This document shows positions 24,961 to 39,600 of a DNA stretch of 64,000 bases, piece after piece; the first letter of the stretch is position 1, and every line of letters begins with the position of its first letter. This DNA is from Capitella teleta (lineage: Eukaryota > Annelida > Polychaeta > Capitellidae): the NCBI GenBank assembly GCA_000328365.1, contig KB291798.1, positions 905,411-969,410 of the forward strand, in the 5' to 3' direction. The notes beneath the pieces were generated by a model. The model saw nothing but the letters and a program-made list of their open reading frames with translations, had not been told where the DNA came from and did not search any database. The translations under genes and the position numbers were made by a program.

Positions 24961-27107
24961 CGGCAAACACGCGACGATCAAACAGGCGAAGAAGACGACA
25001 TTGCTCAATGCGCCATGCTGACATGAACGCTCGTTAGTTCACTCTTCTGCGGTGCTCACCTCTTCAACGTAAGGCGGAGAAAGGATCTACATGTAGCGCG
25101 TTTGACCGCATCTCTCTGCATGTGACATGTCTTCAAGTGCGGCCTCTGTTGTATTGTACGCCAAATACATATATATAAATAGTATGTAGGCATGATCCTT
25201 ACATGTACATGTATATGACATACTATAGTAGCAGTCGTTGCATGTATATTGATGCATTAATCTCATACGGGTGCAATCGTCCATGTCGGCGGTAAAAACA
25301 CAGAAGTGACTGCAGGAAACATGCGAAAATAGACAACCTGGATACTAACATTGCACGACGCATGCACGTAATGAAGAACACCATTGACTCACCCTTGGCA
25401 TACATGACATTGACACATTATACATATATACGGCCGCATTTTCCTGTCGTGTTTAATGTCATTTCGCCGTATACATGTACGCATCATCGTGTCTCAGTCT
25501 AAACTGGATGACTCAGATGTCATCCGAGTAGCACGTCCTTGAGGCTTCCTTCTGGGTCGCCACGTGGGGATACGTTTCACGCGTCCCTTACACGAGATCC
25601 CGTCCAACAAGTCTCGCATGCAGGGCCCCCTGAAGGGCAAAACACGCGCTTCACACCTCCAGAGCCGCCAATCATCTGCGAGGAGGATGAACGCATGTGG
25701 AGTGGTGCCGTTTAATTCTGCGGTTGATATTACCCCGTGGGGTAGAGCAGGAGTTCAATGAACTCTGGGGTTGTAACATGGGGTCACGATTTGTCGCTCA
25801 TCGGGTGTGATACCCGACATGGATCTCCTGACTGATTTACCAATCAGTGATCCACTGATTCGCTGATTCAGGCAATCAATGCGAATGCCTTTGTGCGGCC
25901 ATCATCTGATCAGAGCGGACACAAAGGCTGAATGCAGCAATTAAGGAAGGCCAGACAATTCCGCTTTCACTGCGCGGTAACGCAAGGTCCATTCAACGTG
26001 GGCACAGCTCCAAATGACGCGATTTGCCCCTCTTTTAGTCTCGTTCCATTCACTCCGTGTTTTGATATAGCATTATCTGCACAGTGGGCCATCTCTGCAG
26101 TGAACCCGTGTATAAACATTATGCAATCATAACAATGATGTACGCACGCATTATTCAGGTGAATCCACGTATACCTCTGTTATAACCAGAATTCAATCTT
26201 CCTTCAATGGTGGTCGGATGAAATCTGAAATATTTCAGTCAGTTATGCAGATATATCGTTTGCGCGTTACTGTGCGTACATTATGTGAGCCTTGATGAGA
26301 TTGGCCCTCATGTATTGCATGGGGTGAATGCAAATTCCCCCGCCGCCCTGTCTCGTGCAAGTGAGCTGAAAAAAGTGGCATTAAATCATCTCTTGGAAGC
26401 CTCGTTGCTTGGCCTGATTGGCCACGGGAGACGGACGCTGGTCGTGTTAGGGGAAGAAGCGAAAGAAGCGTTTGGCCGCGAATAATGCGCTGAGGAGCAG
26501 GTGATTATGACGCCGCATGTTCCTCTTTTCTTGCGGAATAAGAGGGGGTGAGGGTGGAGTGCAAATTGGGGCACTGGGAGAGGCTATCCTGGCTCAACAT
26601 GCACGTTTGCATGTCGCCACTCCGTTCATGCAAACGTTGTTACATATACACGCATTGGGCATTTTGTGCCATTTTCATGTTATTTGAACTTTTAAGGTTT
26701 GGAAACTATGACATGAACTGAAACAACTGTACAGATCACGCATACTCATGCTTGCATCACATACCTAATGCAGCTTGTTGGATTTTCGGTTAAATTATGA
26801 TACGTGGGACCATGTAATTAGCGTTTACGGCTCACGCACGGGAATGTATGGGTTAAAAATTGGAACCCACATAGATCAACAATAGGCCTATGGTAGCATA
26901 TAGTGTGCGTTGGAGTTGATTGAGCGATGACTTTCGAGTGTTGCTTTTAACAATGCAGCCGCTGCGTGTTGTGTTAAAATGAGTCAAAAGTGAATATAAA
27001 AAGTATCCATTTTCTCTCTCGCCTTCTGCTTGTTGCCCGAGGCACCCGAACTAGCTGACATATCTCGGTAATAATAGGTCTACTGAAGCCGAACCAAGCG
27101 AACAATG

Positions 27108-27142
27108 CATGCACACACTTGCACACACTTGCACACACTTGC
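27108..27142. repeat. Short tandem repeat, 10-bp unit
   Basis: Three full copies of CACACTTGCA plus a partial copy lie head to tail. Confidence 0.9.
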
Positions 27143-30100
27143 ATTATGCAGTTGAAAGAGTCACGCTAAAGAAGATGGCCGCGGGCCAGGCAGGAAGTGG
27201 GCGATATTAGCAGAATGTGCCCATTGTACTAGAACGACGAATTTTCGCATTTTTTATGTCACTTGGTGACTGCAACGAGTAATTAGCGAGTGGGTTGCTT
27301 TTGTGTGGAATATGTGCCGACGCTTAAATTGACTGCAGTCGCACTATGATGTCTTAATATATCTAACATTCTGCAAGTGCCTCATTTCTCTGGGTGTTCG
27401 ATAAGCTGTCTAGATATATTATGATAGGAATAATGACGAAGCGTCTACCTAGCACGTTGATTTGCATATATATTCATAATTTTAATATTCCTGTTTTTGG
27501 AATATAACTTCTGTAAATACTCTGAGCACGTAATTATAACTATATACCGCCGATATCCAGAGCAAAGTGATTGTTTTATAAGCTCATATATATATTCCTT
27601 TCGCGCAATGCATCGATTGAACGATTCATGTTGGCAAAACCCGAATCAGGTGACATGGCATTATGTTTACGCTCACATGCCCTGGTGATCATATTGTTAT
27701 GGCATGTTTGATTTCAAACACGATGTCATCCCTTCGGGCGAGAAGAGTAAATCAAAGTCTGTCATAACGCCATCACGATCGTGCACGGCGATGAGAAACA
27801 ACCGCTCTAGACATCGAGAGGTCACTGAGTGAATGAACTTACTACCTGGATGCGTATCTCCCTGCAGGCAAAAATTGCTAATTCATTTTAGCGATAAATT
27901 CTGGCTTCGTGGAGCAGGTTCAATTAGCTGGCATACTGTGGGAAAACGCGCAAAAGGATATAATCACATTCTTGAAGTTACCTGCAAAGTACGCACATGC
28001 AAGTACCATGCCATGCTTTCAAGAAGGCGTGTAACGCTTTTTCTCTCTCGTGTTAAATTATCCCATTCGCTCAAATAAATTGTTATGACATTAATCAATG
28101 CATTCAGAAATATACATGTGCATTAGCCGTGCAACAGGTGTCCAAAACGGGACCCGTGAACCTCGGGAGGACGACTCTATATTTCATGTTTTTATTACCG
28201 ATATCTCACAATTACCGCTACTTGAGTAGCAGTACTGTCTCAGTACACTTGCAGTTAGCGCTAAATAGTACAAACAAATCGGATGCACTGGATGCGTGCG
28301 CCTACGCACGACAAGTGGCCCCATGTCGTGAGAGTGTAGACGCGAGCACTTTCATTTATCAACACACTTTGTTGCTCTCTCTGTGAGTCCGGCTCCGTTT
28401 CCGCAGACATTTGTTTGTGAATCCAGAAGATCAAAGAGATGAAAGCCGCTTCACAACCGGATCGCATCCGCGTTGCTTGCGAAGGCATTCGCTAGCAGAG
28501 GAGATCACTTTTTGAATTCGTACTTCTCTTCCCGAGCGATCGAAGTTATATTTATTTGTTTACCTATATTTCTTTTTCGTTTTATGTTGAGTACTGCCGT
28601 GCTGTGATAGCGATTCCATCGCAGAGTTTGTGATTCGCATTAGCGTTGGTTCAGCTATTAAAATTGCAGCCTTTTAATCTCTTCCTTTAATTTCCTATAA
28701 AATTGTTCAAAAGTAATTCGGAATTATTAAACTGCAATGCATATATACACTGATCTCGTCGTCGGATATCCATGTTTATTGCGTTTAAATCAAGAAAATT
28801 AGTCTCCTCTCAGAATTTGCACATTCCACAGCAAAACTACTTATTGGTGCTGCCTTCTGGTGGTGATCACAGTAACTAGGAATAAGGAGTGCGTTATGAT
28901 TTTTTGAAACGCCAGTCACTGACAAGCAGGTGGCGCCGCGTGGTGTGCGCTCTTACAACTAATTGCTAGTTGCTCCCTCGGGGAAACTGACGACTGGTGG
29001 CAACTGACCGGAGTTCTTTCATCGTTGAAAAGGGAGCACCTCAGGGCTTCATATCGACTCACATTTGAAATATTCGTGCGTTATGAATCACATATCCCAA
29101 CGTTGAATCCGGACTTAGAACTTTCTTAAGAGCAGAGTCGATACGATTGGATAATTCAGGTTCTAATAGTCTCGCCAGTCGCGTGAGGTGATTTATTGAC
29201 TGGAATTGCTTGAGTATACAAGTAGTCAGTATATATCAGCAAATAAAAGTCGCGAAGGACTTGTTAACATGACAGAAGAAGTCAAACGCGCCATAAAGCC
29301 ATTGGGCTGAAGATGTAATTATGATGTGGAGAGAGCGGAGACCTCCTTCGTCGCTTCTTCCTTTCACAGTCAAGTGGAGCATTCTCAAAATGGCATTAAA
29401 GACAACTCGTAAACGTCTCCGAAACAGACCACAATACGCGGACCCTTCTCTGCACTCTTTATAAAGCCATCCCAGGAGAGCCTATTAAGGCGAGAGACTG
29501 CTTTGATGTGCTTTGACCGGATGTCAAAACTGTCATTATCGTGCTTAATGAGGGGGGGTTGGGGCTGGAACCCTAGTTGATAGTAGCAAAATGCAGATAA
29601 AGACCAAGTTCGATGCTGAAATCTCTACTCTGCAAGCGACTTCATTTAAATGCCATTTATGCAAATATACGTGGTTTATGTGGCTGAATACATGATGAGG
29701 CACCCTTGAGAGGTGAAAAGGAGCTTGTTTAGAGGGGTCTTCCCTGCCAATAACACTTGTAAGTACAGTATATCGTCCATATATATATACTGCCTTTTAT
29801 GTAGGCTACATTTAGTAGAGTGATGGCATTGGGTGCAAAGTGCATCGCTGATCTGCACTCATTGCTCAGGCAAATTCACTCGGCAAAAAGCAAGACGCTG
29901 ACTGAATTCTGAGTTGCGCCGAGTGACCACTGCACTGGTCAGTCTGCTTGATGAGGCAGCGGGGAAAAATTACATCTTGGTTGATTGCTGGTCTGCTCAC
30001 GATGAGTCACCACACCCCCTTCTAGTCTGATTGCATTTCTTTCCCGATATTCCCTTCCCTTGAATTCAAATTCCTCTGTGTCTCCCCATCTGTCTTCATG

Positions 30101-31809
30101 AGGAGCATATACAATGTATATTAAACAATAGAAAGGCATATGGCCTGCACATACACGTGCTCATTGCTTCAATACAAGCGTCTCGGGTGAAATAGTTGAA
30201 GAGCAGAACAAAGTAGGAGGCAAGCCCTCTTCGCACCTTGCACCTTAATCACCTCATTCAGCAGGTAAAAGAGGGCCTTGGATGCGGAGGAAGCCGCCCT
30301 CAGGCTTCTGTAATCCTGTTGATGTATTCAACACATAAAACACTTGTAATATATATATATATATCGACACATAATTCAAAAGTTATTCGCTGCCAAAGTG
30401 GCAGGTACATGCCACTGGCAACTCTTAATCTAAATTATGCTCTAATTGAGATGAATGGTAAGTAGCTTTAATTGGTAACACTAATTAACGATTAGAAGCA
30501 TGCCACCGATAGTATAAGCACAGCGTTTACAATGTTTGAGCGTGATGAATTAACGATGCAGTCTCGACAGGTACTCAGCTAGTACCTGCCTGATCTGCCT
30601 GACCTTTGCTTTCTGGGCAGTAATCAGTCCTTGGGGCACAAGGTTTCACCCCATCACTCAACCGATTACCCTCCTTGTCGTGTTATAGCGCAGAGAAAAC
30701 CTTTCCCCCTCAGGCAAACCCTTCAAACTCATGCACATCAAAATTTTTGCACCACTTTTCAATAAGATATTCCGATTTTTTTTTTAACCCCAAATTCCAC
30801 CCGTTTTCTCTATAATATATTCTCACACCTTGTGTTTTATAGAGCGGCATGTATATGGTGTTGGTCTTTCCCTCACTTCTATTCACAGACGTTCACACTG
30901 CATGAACTAACTTAACATAACACTGTCTCCGGTCGAGTCTATCCTTACTCTCCTCAGTCCTTCGTCCAAAAGAGGTGTCGGGCGCTGAACATTCAGAAAC
31001 GGATGGCGAATTCAGATCTTCGCTTTTATAGGTTATACGATTGCGTAAATCTGAAAGTCTTGCTATTCTTCGCCTTGAGTGGTATTACATCATAAAAAAA
31101 CGCTGAATACACATCTCATCACAGATTGCTGTATATACGCCCCTTTGTCGTCAACTTTAGACTTTGAAATCGTTTGTAAGAAGAGAGTTCTATTCATTTA
31201 TTCAGAACAGTCTATTATTATAAATCAACTATATCTAACTCTGGATATCTTGACCGATGGACAGTAAAAGTATATAATTTCTATATTATTTAGATATTAG
31301 GTATATTTATACCGACTACCCAGGGGTTATAAATAGAATGTGACACATTTTTTTATATAATTTTAATACATATTTTGAAGAAGTACACCTTTATTTACTT
31401 ATGAAATAAAGTCAAATTGACTTTTTAAAAAGATCACCGAATTGGAATGTCACAACCAAAACGCTCACTGAAATCGTTTACTTAAAAAATTTCTATGTTC
31501 TGTAAACGATCGATTAAATATGACACGTGAAAAGATCGAAGGTGCGACTGGACGCTGGCGACAAGGAGCACAAGAGAATCTGGGGTGGAATCTGGTTAGC
31601 AACCTGCATCTTCCATTTAACCTTTCACTTCGCCTAGAAGAGAAACAATGGCGGAGAGAAAGCTCAATTGACCGTTAATTGGATGATGAGGTTAGGTGGA
31701 CTGATGAGCGAAACAACAAACGAAATATTCTAAAGTAAACAAACCGATGTCAGGACATTTGGATTCCAACCAAAAATTACACGCTTCGTTACCACGGACG
31801 CCATTTACG

Positions 31810-31823
31810 GTTGCCAAGGTAAC
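31810..31823. promoter_or_regulatory. Perfect RFX X-box upstream of TFAP2
   Basis: GTTGCCAAGGTAAC is a full, nearly palindromic X-box about 1.8 kb upstream of the first TFAP2 coding exon. A half-site GTTACCACGG lies about 20 bases before it. Confidence 0.5.
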
Positions 31824-33299
31824 ATCAACAAGCGTGATCAACGGAGCGGTAGTAACCTGGTGGCTCGTGTTTATACATTAAGATTTTCACAAAAACACAA
31901 AAATTCATAAACTCAACGAACGGTCACCGGGAGGAGAGCAGAGGGATTATTTTCCCATGGGTACAAGCCTGTGAAATATTTGGAAGCAAAGGTTAAACGA
32001 CTTGAAATCTTCCGCTGTGGCATAGAAGATAAAAGAAAGTCATTAAGAGGGCTAAGTGGGGCTAAAAGCCCCTGTACTGCTGTGCGTATCTGAACAGCGG
32101 GGTTCTGTCAATATATACGCTTCTTATCCGGCAACCCCGTAGAACCGCCATCCCCTGCCCCGGGGAAGAAGTAGCAACGCTCTGATTGGCCCGTGCACCG
32201 ACGACAAGGAAAGAGGCCGAAACAGAAGAGAAATCACGCGCATTTTAGCTGACGGCGACTTGTGACGCGAACGGTGCTCTTTTTTCCGAGGAATTTGCGC
32301 GGAATTATCGTCGATTGTATCTTCATCTGTGGCTGTTGTTGCTGAACGGATTACCCCTCGATTGACCAATATGTTGTCTGTGCACCCTCAGGTATCTGTT
32401 TATCCCTCGCTGATGAGTAATTATTCTGATTAGCTATTACCTGGGAGATGCGATTATGTGCTTGCTGCAGGGGATAAGGGTGATGTAAGATTAGGAGGAA
32501 ATCATGTGTGCATGAGTCAGGAGGCGAAAAGGAGGGGGGGGGGGTGTGAATACAATTTTGTAAACATACAATAATACAACATACAATAATACATTCGGTG
32601 GTTATCTTTAAATTTGAAAAAAAAAATAATAATAATAATAAATAAAAAATCCTAGCAGGATTTATAGAATGCAAACCATAATTATTTAAATCCATACACA
32701 TATTTTGTTCATGCATACATTTTTTTTTTATAACAGCAATGTATCAATGTTGCTTGTTAATCGATCAGCGAGACTTGCGGATGAGAACATGGGGCCCGTG
32801 AGCTTCAAAGTCTCGCGAGATGTTTGATGATTCCCGTTCCCCTCAAAGGGCCTCTCCCTTCTTACCCATACCATTCCTTAATTTCGCTGCCCACTGCGTC
32901 GCCAAACAGCGGATTTTTCATTTCGATCATCGGTATTTTTCTCATTAGTGTCGACGCGGGCCTCGCACCTTGTTGGCAGGTGGAACACTTCCCCCTCCCC
33001 GGGCGCTCCAGGACAAATTTTCAATTTTAAAAATGCTGAATATTTGCGCGGCGTGTTGATATGGTCAGCTAGCGGTATTCAGACGCAAATGCACGTCAAT
33101 TTACGTGCCGAAACAAGACAAACACTGGTCGCGTACAGGTCTTTTGTATGGGGGCACTCAACGCCACAGTTGTCGCTTATTGATTCCCATAAAAGAACAG
33201 AGCGATGCGCCGGTGCTACCGGCCGACAGCGCGCGCCTTCAGCCTCCGTCGGGACCGCTTTAGCTTTCGGCGAAGAAATCAGATTGCGCTGCTGCGAAA

Positions 33300-33642
33300 A
33301 GCGAAGAGCAGCACGCTGATTGGTCAACGCAAGCAGCGCCAGCAGCGAATGAGCGCGCGAGGGAAGAGCGCCCGCAGGCAGCAGCCAATGGCAAGTGTCG
33401 ACACAAGTGAGTCACTAATTACCTTAGAGGCATTCTGATTGGCGGAGGGGCGCTGTGAAGGAGCTGAAGAAAAGCAGCGCTGAAGCTAAGTCTTGGTCGT
33501 CGCGCCCCGAAGGCACATGATTGAGCAGAGCCGCCAGATAACGACTTCGCTGCTGCTGCTTCAAACTCTTGCTGCTGCTTTCCGCCGTCGAAGCCACAAC
33601 AACGTCGTCCGCTCACTGACGAGTCGGTCGCTCCTCCGCTGA
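33300..33642 (+). promoter_or_regulatory. TFAP2 promoter and 5' UTR
   Basis: The stretch before the first coding exon is GC-rich with three CCAAT boxes in either orientation (ATTGG 33319-33323, CCAAT 33385-33389, ATTGG 33438-33442) and an AP-1 site TGAGTCA (33408-33414). No TATA box is evident. From about 33500 the sequence turns into GCTGCTGCT-rich, leader-like DNA leading to the ATG. Spacing suggests initiation somewhere around 33460-33540; the exact start cannot be read. Confidence 0.5.
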
Positions 33643-36600
33643 ATGGAACAAGTGAGTCCGGCGCCCGCGGCCTCAGCTCCACTCATCCTGAACAACCGAG
33701 AGGACCTCCTTAGGAACCACGCCGCCCTGCATTTTCAACAGGATTCCCTGGATTACGAATCCCGCAGGATCCGGGATCACGGGACGCACAAGGGAGTGCA
33801 CGGCAGCACAATGCCATCGGCGTTTGGCATCATCGACTCCGAGGTGAATGACCTGCCATGGATTTACTATTTCGGGCTTTTCTCCGTGGATTCCTGTGCG
33901 ACGTCGCTTTCACAGAAGAAAGTTCTTTCGATGCACATACTCAGTCTCTTTCTCTCTCACACAACAGCGGAGTTTGTTGATTGAAATTTCACGCTCAGTA
34001 ACTTTAATTAACTTCAACATCGCATCGTTATTCAAAACTTCTGCTCTTTGCTGTATCATCGACACCATTGATTCCACACGCTTCAACGCCTTTTTCTCGC
34101 TTAGCATCTCGTTTTTCTACGCTTCCGGTTTTTATTCACATCGGATTTAAAGAAGCGAATCTTCCTCAATGCGACGGGGGTTTTATTTATATATATTTTT
34201 TCTAACCTAAAAAAGTTGATTTCACGGCGCATGAATTCGTAATGTAAGTCTTCTTCTATTTTCGTTTTTATTTTTTTCGTTTCGATGCGCAACCGGAATG
34301 CTACGGAGCTGTGTTTATCTGTGAAGTCACAAAGATCTTGATGCTGGCTCTTGTTTCGTTCTATGCAAAATATAGAGCCGCGTGCCAGTCGTTCACCGCG
34401 CATGCGCATTGCGATTGTTCAACGTAAAAAAATACCTCGAGTGAAATTCCACCGAGATCATCTTGGATGCGACAAGTGTTAATCTGAGCCGCTTTTGAAT
34501 ATTATTATTATTTTTTTTTTTTTTTTTTCGTGTGCATCATTTTCTTTTGTCTCCATGCATTACCTTGCCCACCATTGCACACATTGCCGCAGACTGAAAT
34601 GTGGGTCATGAGTTCGAAACCCGCCGCGGGCGACAGAGTTATCCCTGCGCAAGACGAGGTGAACTCGGCGGCGGAGTAATATGGCGCGATGCACAATCGC
34701 CTCGGGCGGCGGCTGAATCCACCGCAGTCGCACAGTATGTTCACTGTTTTTGTTTTGTTTCTTGCAGGAACGGAGGGACCTCGTCGGCCATGGGGGACTC
34801 GACCAACTGGGAACTTCATCGGCCACCTCCTCTTTCCCCACCACGCACAGACTGCGGCACACGCCGACCACCACCGACTTCCAGCCGCCTTACTTCCCGC
34901 CGCCGTACGGTGTACCGCAGCAACCGGCCGTCGACTTCCCGCACCACCACACCGTGAACCCTGACCCCTACGGACACCTCAATCACTACACTGCACCACA
35001 TCACCAACAGCACTACGGGGTGAATGACCGGCATCACTTGCTTTCGGCATCCGGGGATCTCTCCCTGCAGCGGGGATTCCCCAGCGCCTACGACAACGCG
35101 CGGCGCTCAGCCGTCGAGTACATGCAGAGCGGCGGCCCCGTGTCATCCAGGGCCGACACCCTCTTGCCACCCAGGGGCCCCCATGACTTACAGGACTCAG
35201 GGTCACTGCTCGGCCTACAGTCGGGGATGGGCGGCGGCATGGAGGACCATCTCTCGGTGAGTACTCGTTCATTTCGCCTGTACGTGCTCCGGCACGTGTT
35301 ACCATGGCAGGTTGACGACTCCTCATCCCTGCCTCTCGTGCCCTTTTTATGTCCTCCCACCCCTTTCCCCTTCTCCTCTCTGCGCCCTTCCCTTACGTCT
35401 TCCTCTCGTTAGTCACATCCACTAAGATCGACGGACGTGCATGTCGGATGATGATGTTTCCAGTTCGTTGCTCGGTCGCACGGCGAACATAAAGAACGCA
35501 GCGAAGCGTCGAGATGCAATGTCAACACTCGGCGTTGTCATTTCATCCGAGCAACAGCCAATAACACGATTACTTTCCAATCGCGTTCACCGCAGACAGC
35601 GGTGGTCATCTTTTGCTCAGCATGATTCGCTCATTGTCCATTATTCGCGACCAGTGGTCATTCATCAGGCGGACCGAACCCCGCGCGTCCACTCATGTGT
35701 CCAGTTCTCCTTTGTGGGCTGACCACCGGCTCTCGGATCGAGTTAATTACAAGGGGAAGGGTCGGGACGTGACGTTTTCGAATCGTGCTCGCCAAGCAAA
35801 GAGCCTTAAATGCCAATAAACACCTCCCCCATCACAATCCTTTCTCCTCTGCTGATCACTGATTGAAGACTTGAATCATCAAAAACTCGTCGTCCGCAAC
35901 TCGATCCTCGCTGTCCGCTGCTTACGCCATGCAACCCTTCTTACTCCGCGTTGCCTCACCGTGTTTGTATGCGCAGTCAGGTGCTACAGTGCATGTTATG
36001 CTCTGCAGGTGTGGACCGCTTTTCCCTTCATTAAACTCGCGTCCTGGGTCAGTGAGTTGACCGCATGCGTCCATTCGACTTCAATCCACGCCAACCGCCT
36101 CTGCAGTCTCAGAACTCTGAACGGGTCTGGTAAACATCGCATCAGTTCACTGATTAAAGTCTTGTACTAGAGCTGCAAGGTGAGCCGAGCTAATTATCGC
36201 ACGATGCAATGCGGCCAATCACGGGGTCATTAGTCGGCGCTTGAATGAAGGAAGTCCTAGGAAGTCTCTTCGGAGAAAATTTGCGAGTGCTCAACGTTAA
36301 TGCCATCAAGAAAGGAAATTGAGCAAGGCGGAACAAAGGCTCACCTATACATGCTCAACGCTTTGATCAGATCACCAGCCACACCTTAAAGGTGCTCTCA
36401 GTGCATTTACATGCGTCGCGTATATACGACGCTATGCTCATATATGGGGTTTTATTCTATTATTGTCATGGTCCTTCAGAATTGGGTTACCAGTGGCATG
36501 CACTATATTGATGTACAGTGCATTGCACCGGTAAATGAGCAAATCAAGGGATCTGTATAGATTAGCCCCGTGTGTCGAGGCGCTTGATTCGCGTCCTATG

Positions 36601-39600
36601 GGAATGCAGCAGCCGACCTCGCACGACGCCAAAAGGGGGAACAATGCGCTCCTCTGCTCTGGTTTCGGTGTCCCAAAGATCCTTAGATGTGATTGTTGTC
36701 GACAACAAAGCCCCGCCGCGGAACAGATATCGGAGTCAGGCTCTGAGAGCGAAATTGACGCCGAAATGAAGTTAGTGTCGTCGGCAGATGACAGCAGCGA
36801 CAGGCGGCTGCTTCCCTGAGACGTCGTCAATAGGTGTGCATGTAAAATACATGAAGACGACGGTGTCAGGTGCGAATTGATTGGCCATTAATCGAATTAT
36901 GCAAGGGAGATAAGGTTACAAGCACGTTGGAGCACCAGGCAAGTTGTTACTTCCCACCACGTGTAATCGGCTGGTCGACTTCATTACGTGATTTGTGTTG
37001 TTATGCAACCTTTAATGGACAGAAAACATCCTGAAAGATTTCGTAGAATAGAGGAGGAGGAGGTTTTGAGGGCTTTTCAAAACTCTCACACCTCCGCCCT
37101 CGTTTGTTTGAAAGCCGCATTGGACACTGGGTTCTTTGTGTGTTGCTTGACTTGTAAGCACCTTAACACCCTCGCTGCCCTGTGATTAGGGGGCTTGGCG
37201 AGTGAACAGATTGCTCGGGACTGGGTGAATACTCCTCTTCACCCGAACGTACTTCTCCTGTAATCAGTTTTCTTCCCTAATCCATTTACGGCTTTTTGGC
37301 TTTCACTTTGCACTCAGATAACTTTGAAGTTGGGTTTATAGCGAATTAGCTGAGTAAGATTTCGTAAGAGGCAGGATCGAGTGACATCACATACCGTGTT
37401 GTTTTGTTTTTTTCTGCGTTTCAAACTCGCATCCGAGTGAGCGCCGCGTGTGTGAAGTGTCCCCGAAGTCGTCTAAATATTTACGTTGCACCTGACCACA
37501 GATGAGCTCGTTATCGCGCAATGGTCAAGACGAAATCGCCCTTCAAAGAGGCTGAAGAATCGCCAGCGAGCAGCCACTGCATCATCACATGATACGGCTC
37601 ATCATCCCCCCCCCCGCCTTTGCGCTCGTTTTATGGCTGTTTATTTGACTGAGATTTAAACGTTTTCTGTGAGAGATTATCACTCGGCCGATTATCGAAC
37701 TTTGTGCCACACGCAAGCTACATAGTCGAGCTTTGATGCCACTAATCTCTCTCGCGATTTTTCCTTCTGCGTGCAAACAACATGTACAACAGCGTGTTAA
37801 CTTGCATCTCCTCCTTCTATCTCTGCCCCTTCCCACCTGTGTTAGCGCCAAGCCTTTCGTACCAGTCGCATTCCACCTTCCCCTCTTCACTCTCCCTGCA
37901 CTCACTCGGTTTCATCGCCGCAATACACTGCGGACGTCCATTTTTCTTCCCTGGCTGATTGGACGGCACCCTCCGCGCATCCTCCAGGACGAATTGCCGC
38001 TCTAATGCCCCCCCCTGCCCCCCCTCCACCCACCAATCTCATCGAAAATATTTCGAATCAGAGAGCATCGCAGCGAAATCCAATTGCGACGTTTGCTCCC
38101 GCTCAAAGCAATTAATCCGACAACTCAATTTGCTGCCTCATCCCCCTCTTCCCTCTTCTGGAAGATGCATCTGCTGAAACAAGCATCTTGTCAATATTTC
38201 ATATTGCACTGCGGCCGCCGAGATGCGATGCGTGCCACCAGCGATATCTGGTCGAGGGATTATCATCAAATCCTCGTTAACATCTCCGCACAGGTAGCGT
38301 GCATGCGGCCACAGGTAAGCCCCGGGGCACCTATATACTGACCCGCACTGACCAACGCAAGCTGCGGTCAGTTATTCGCACAGAGTTTTAAAGTCGGAAT
38401 GAACTCGTCGCAATAATATTATTGCTAACAGAATGAGAGTAATATCTAGATCAAAAGCCGGGTGATTGTTTTCGTTTGATGTATTTATGTAGGATTAAGT
38501 CTTACACACATTTCTGAAATTCCTCGTCAATTTCTTGGCTTGATTTATGGTCTTGAAAATGATAATTGTTTGCGGTGAAGTAGACTCGGGCCAATTTGAT
38601 GCATTGTCAAAGTTGCTCTTAAATCATCACTTTGCCTAATTATATGGGTAAGCCGATAGATTGCACTTTGTGATAATGACGTGCATGTAATGCACTTTTG
38701 CGTGGTACGGCTGAGCTCACGAAGAATTACAACATTGCTCCGTGCTCGAAAAATATCTTACACTAATGTTTATGTTTATATATCAGTGCAACCCGAAACA
38801 AAAGTCTCGTTTATTGCTACTGCGTGCAGTCCATGAGCCAATCCACCTGTGTGCATGCACTCTAGTCCGTGAGACATTTCGTCTACTTATTTACATAAAA
38901 ATTGACCGAGTTTATCTTGTATAACTGAGTTAGAAGTACGAAATACTTACTGATGTACGAAATAAAAAGGAAGGGGTTTGATCTTTAAACTATTAATATT
39001 TAGAAAGTAAATTAACTTTTACTAACTCATTGTAAATTTAAGAGATATAATTGATAATCGAAAACCGAAGTGACGTATAATATTGTTTTACTAAAATGAC
39101 TGACATAATTTATAATCCATTAAATCCACATTAAATCCCAAACTTTAAATCCAAATGTGTCCGTCTAATTCTCCTATAACCGACTGGTCAATGAACGGTT
39201 TTTCGATTGGTCAGCTTGAACGTTGTGTCACAGTCGAAGAAGGCTCTTAATCGAAGTAATTCGCAAAGAAAACACTCTTAAGGCGGACAAGGACTCTGCT
39301 ATAACTTCCTCTGCACCCTTGAGAACACACGGCCTTTCACTCGCAGATGAGCTTCCCATTTTGTTGAAGAAAAAAAAAAAAAAAGAAGCTAGCTCCTTTG
39401 TAAACGAAGAAGAGTTTTAGTCGATCGACGAGAGTGTTTCTTTTATGGCTGAGGTGTGTTTTCCTCTTCTTCGAGTGGGTCATCGTTGTGATTGTGAGAT
39501 CTCCAGACTACAGTAGAATATTTTCGAAACGTTTACAAAATTGTTCACCGCTGCTGCAAACGCAAATTGGTCGTTATGTCGTTCTGAGCGCGCCTCTTTT

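Larger units (their letters stand above)
21111..33150. other. Gene desert upstream of TFAP2
   Basis: Twelve kilobases without a recognisable protein gene. It contains a near-consensus X-box at 21155-21168 (GTTTCCATAGTAAC), a polypurine tract (23636), a CpG-rich block (24490-24960), a 10-bp tandem repeat (27108), GCGTTATGA motifs at 27762, 28891 and 29078, and a perfect X-box at 31810. A GC-richer patch with an ATTGG box and an upstream TATATA near 32108-32280 may be another regulatory module. Confidence 0.55.

Noticed and set aside
34601-34964. Additional open frames across AP-2 exon 2
   Set aside because: They are out-of-frame shadows; only the frame giving PPYFPPPY and matching vertebrate AP-2 is real. 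Minus-strand frames reading GGFRTHDP come from the SINE.
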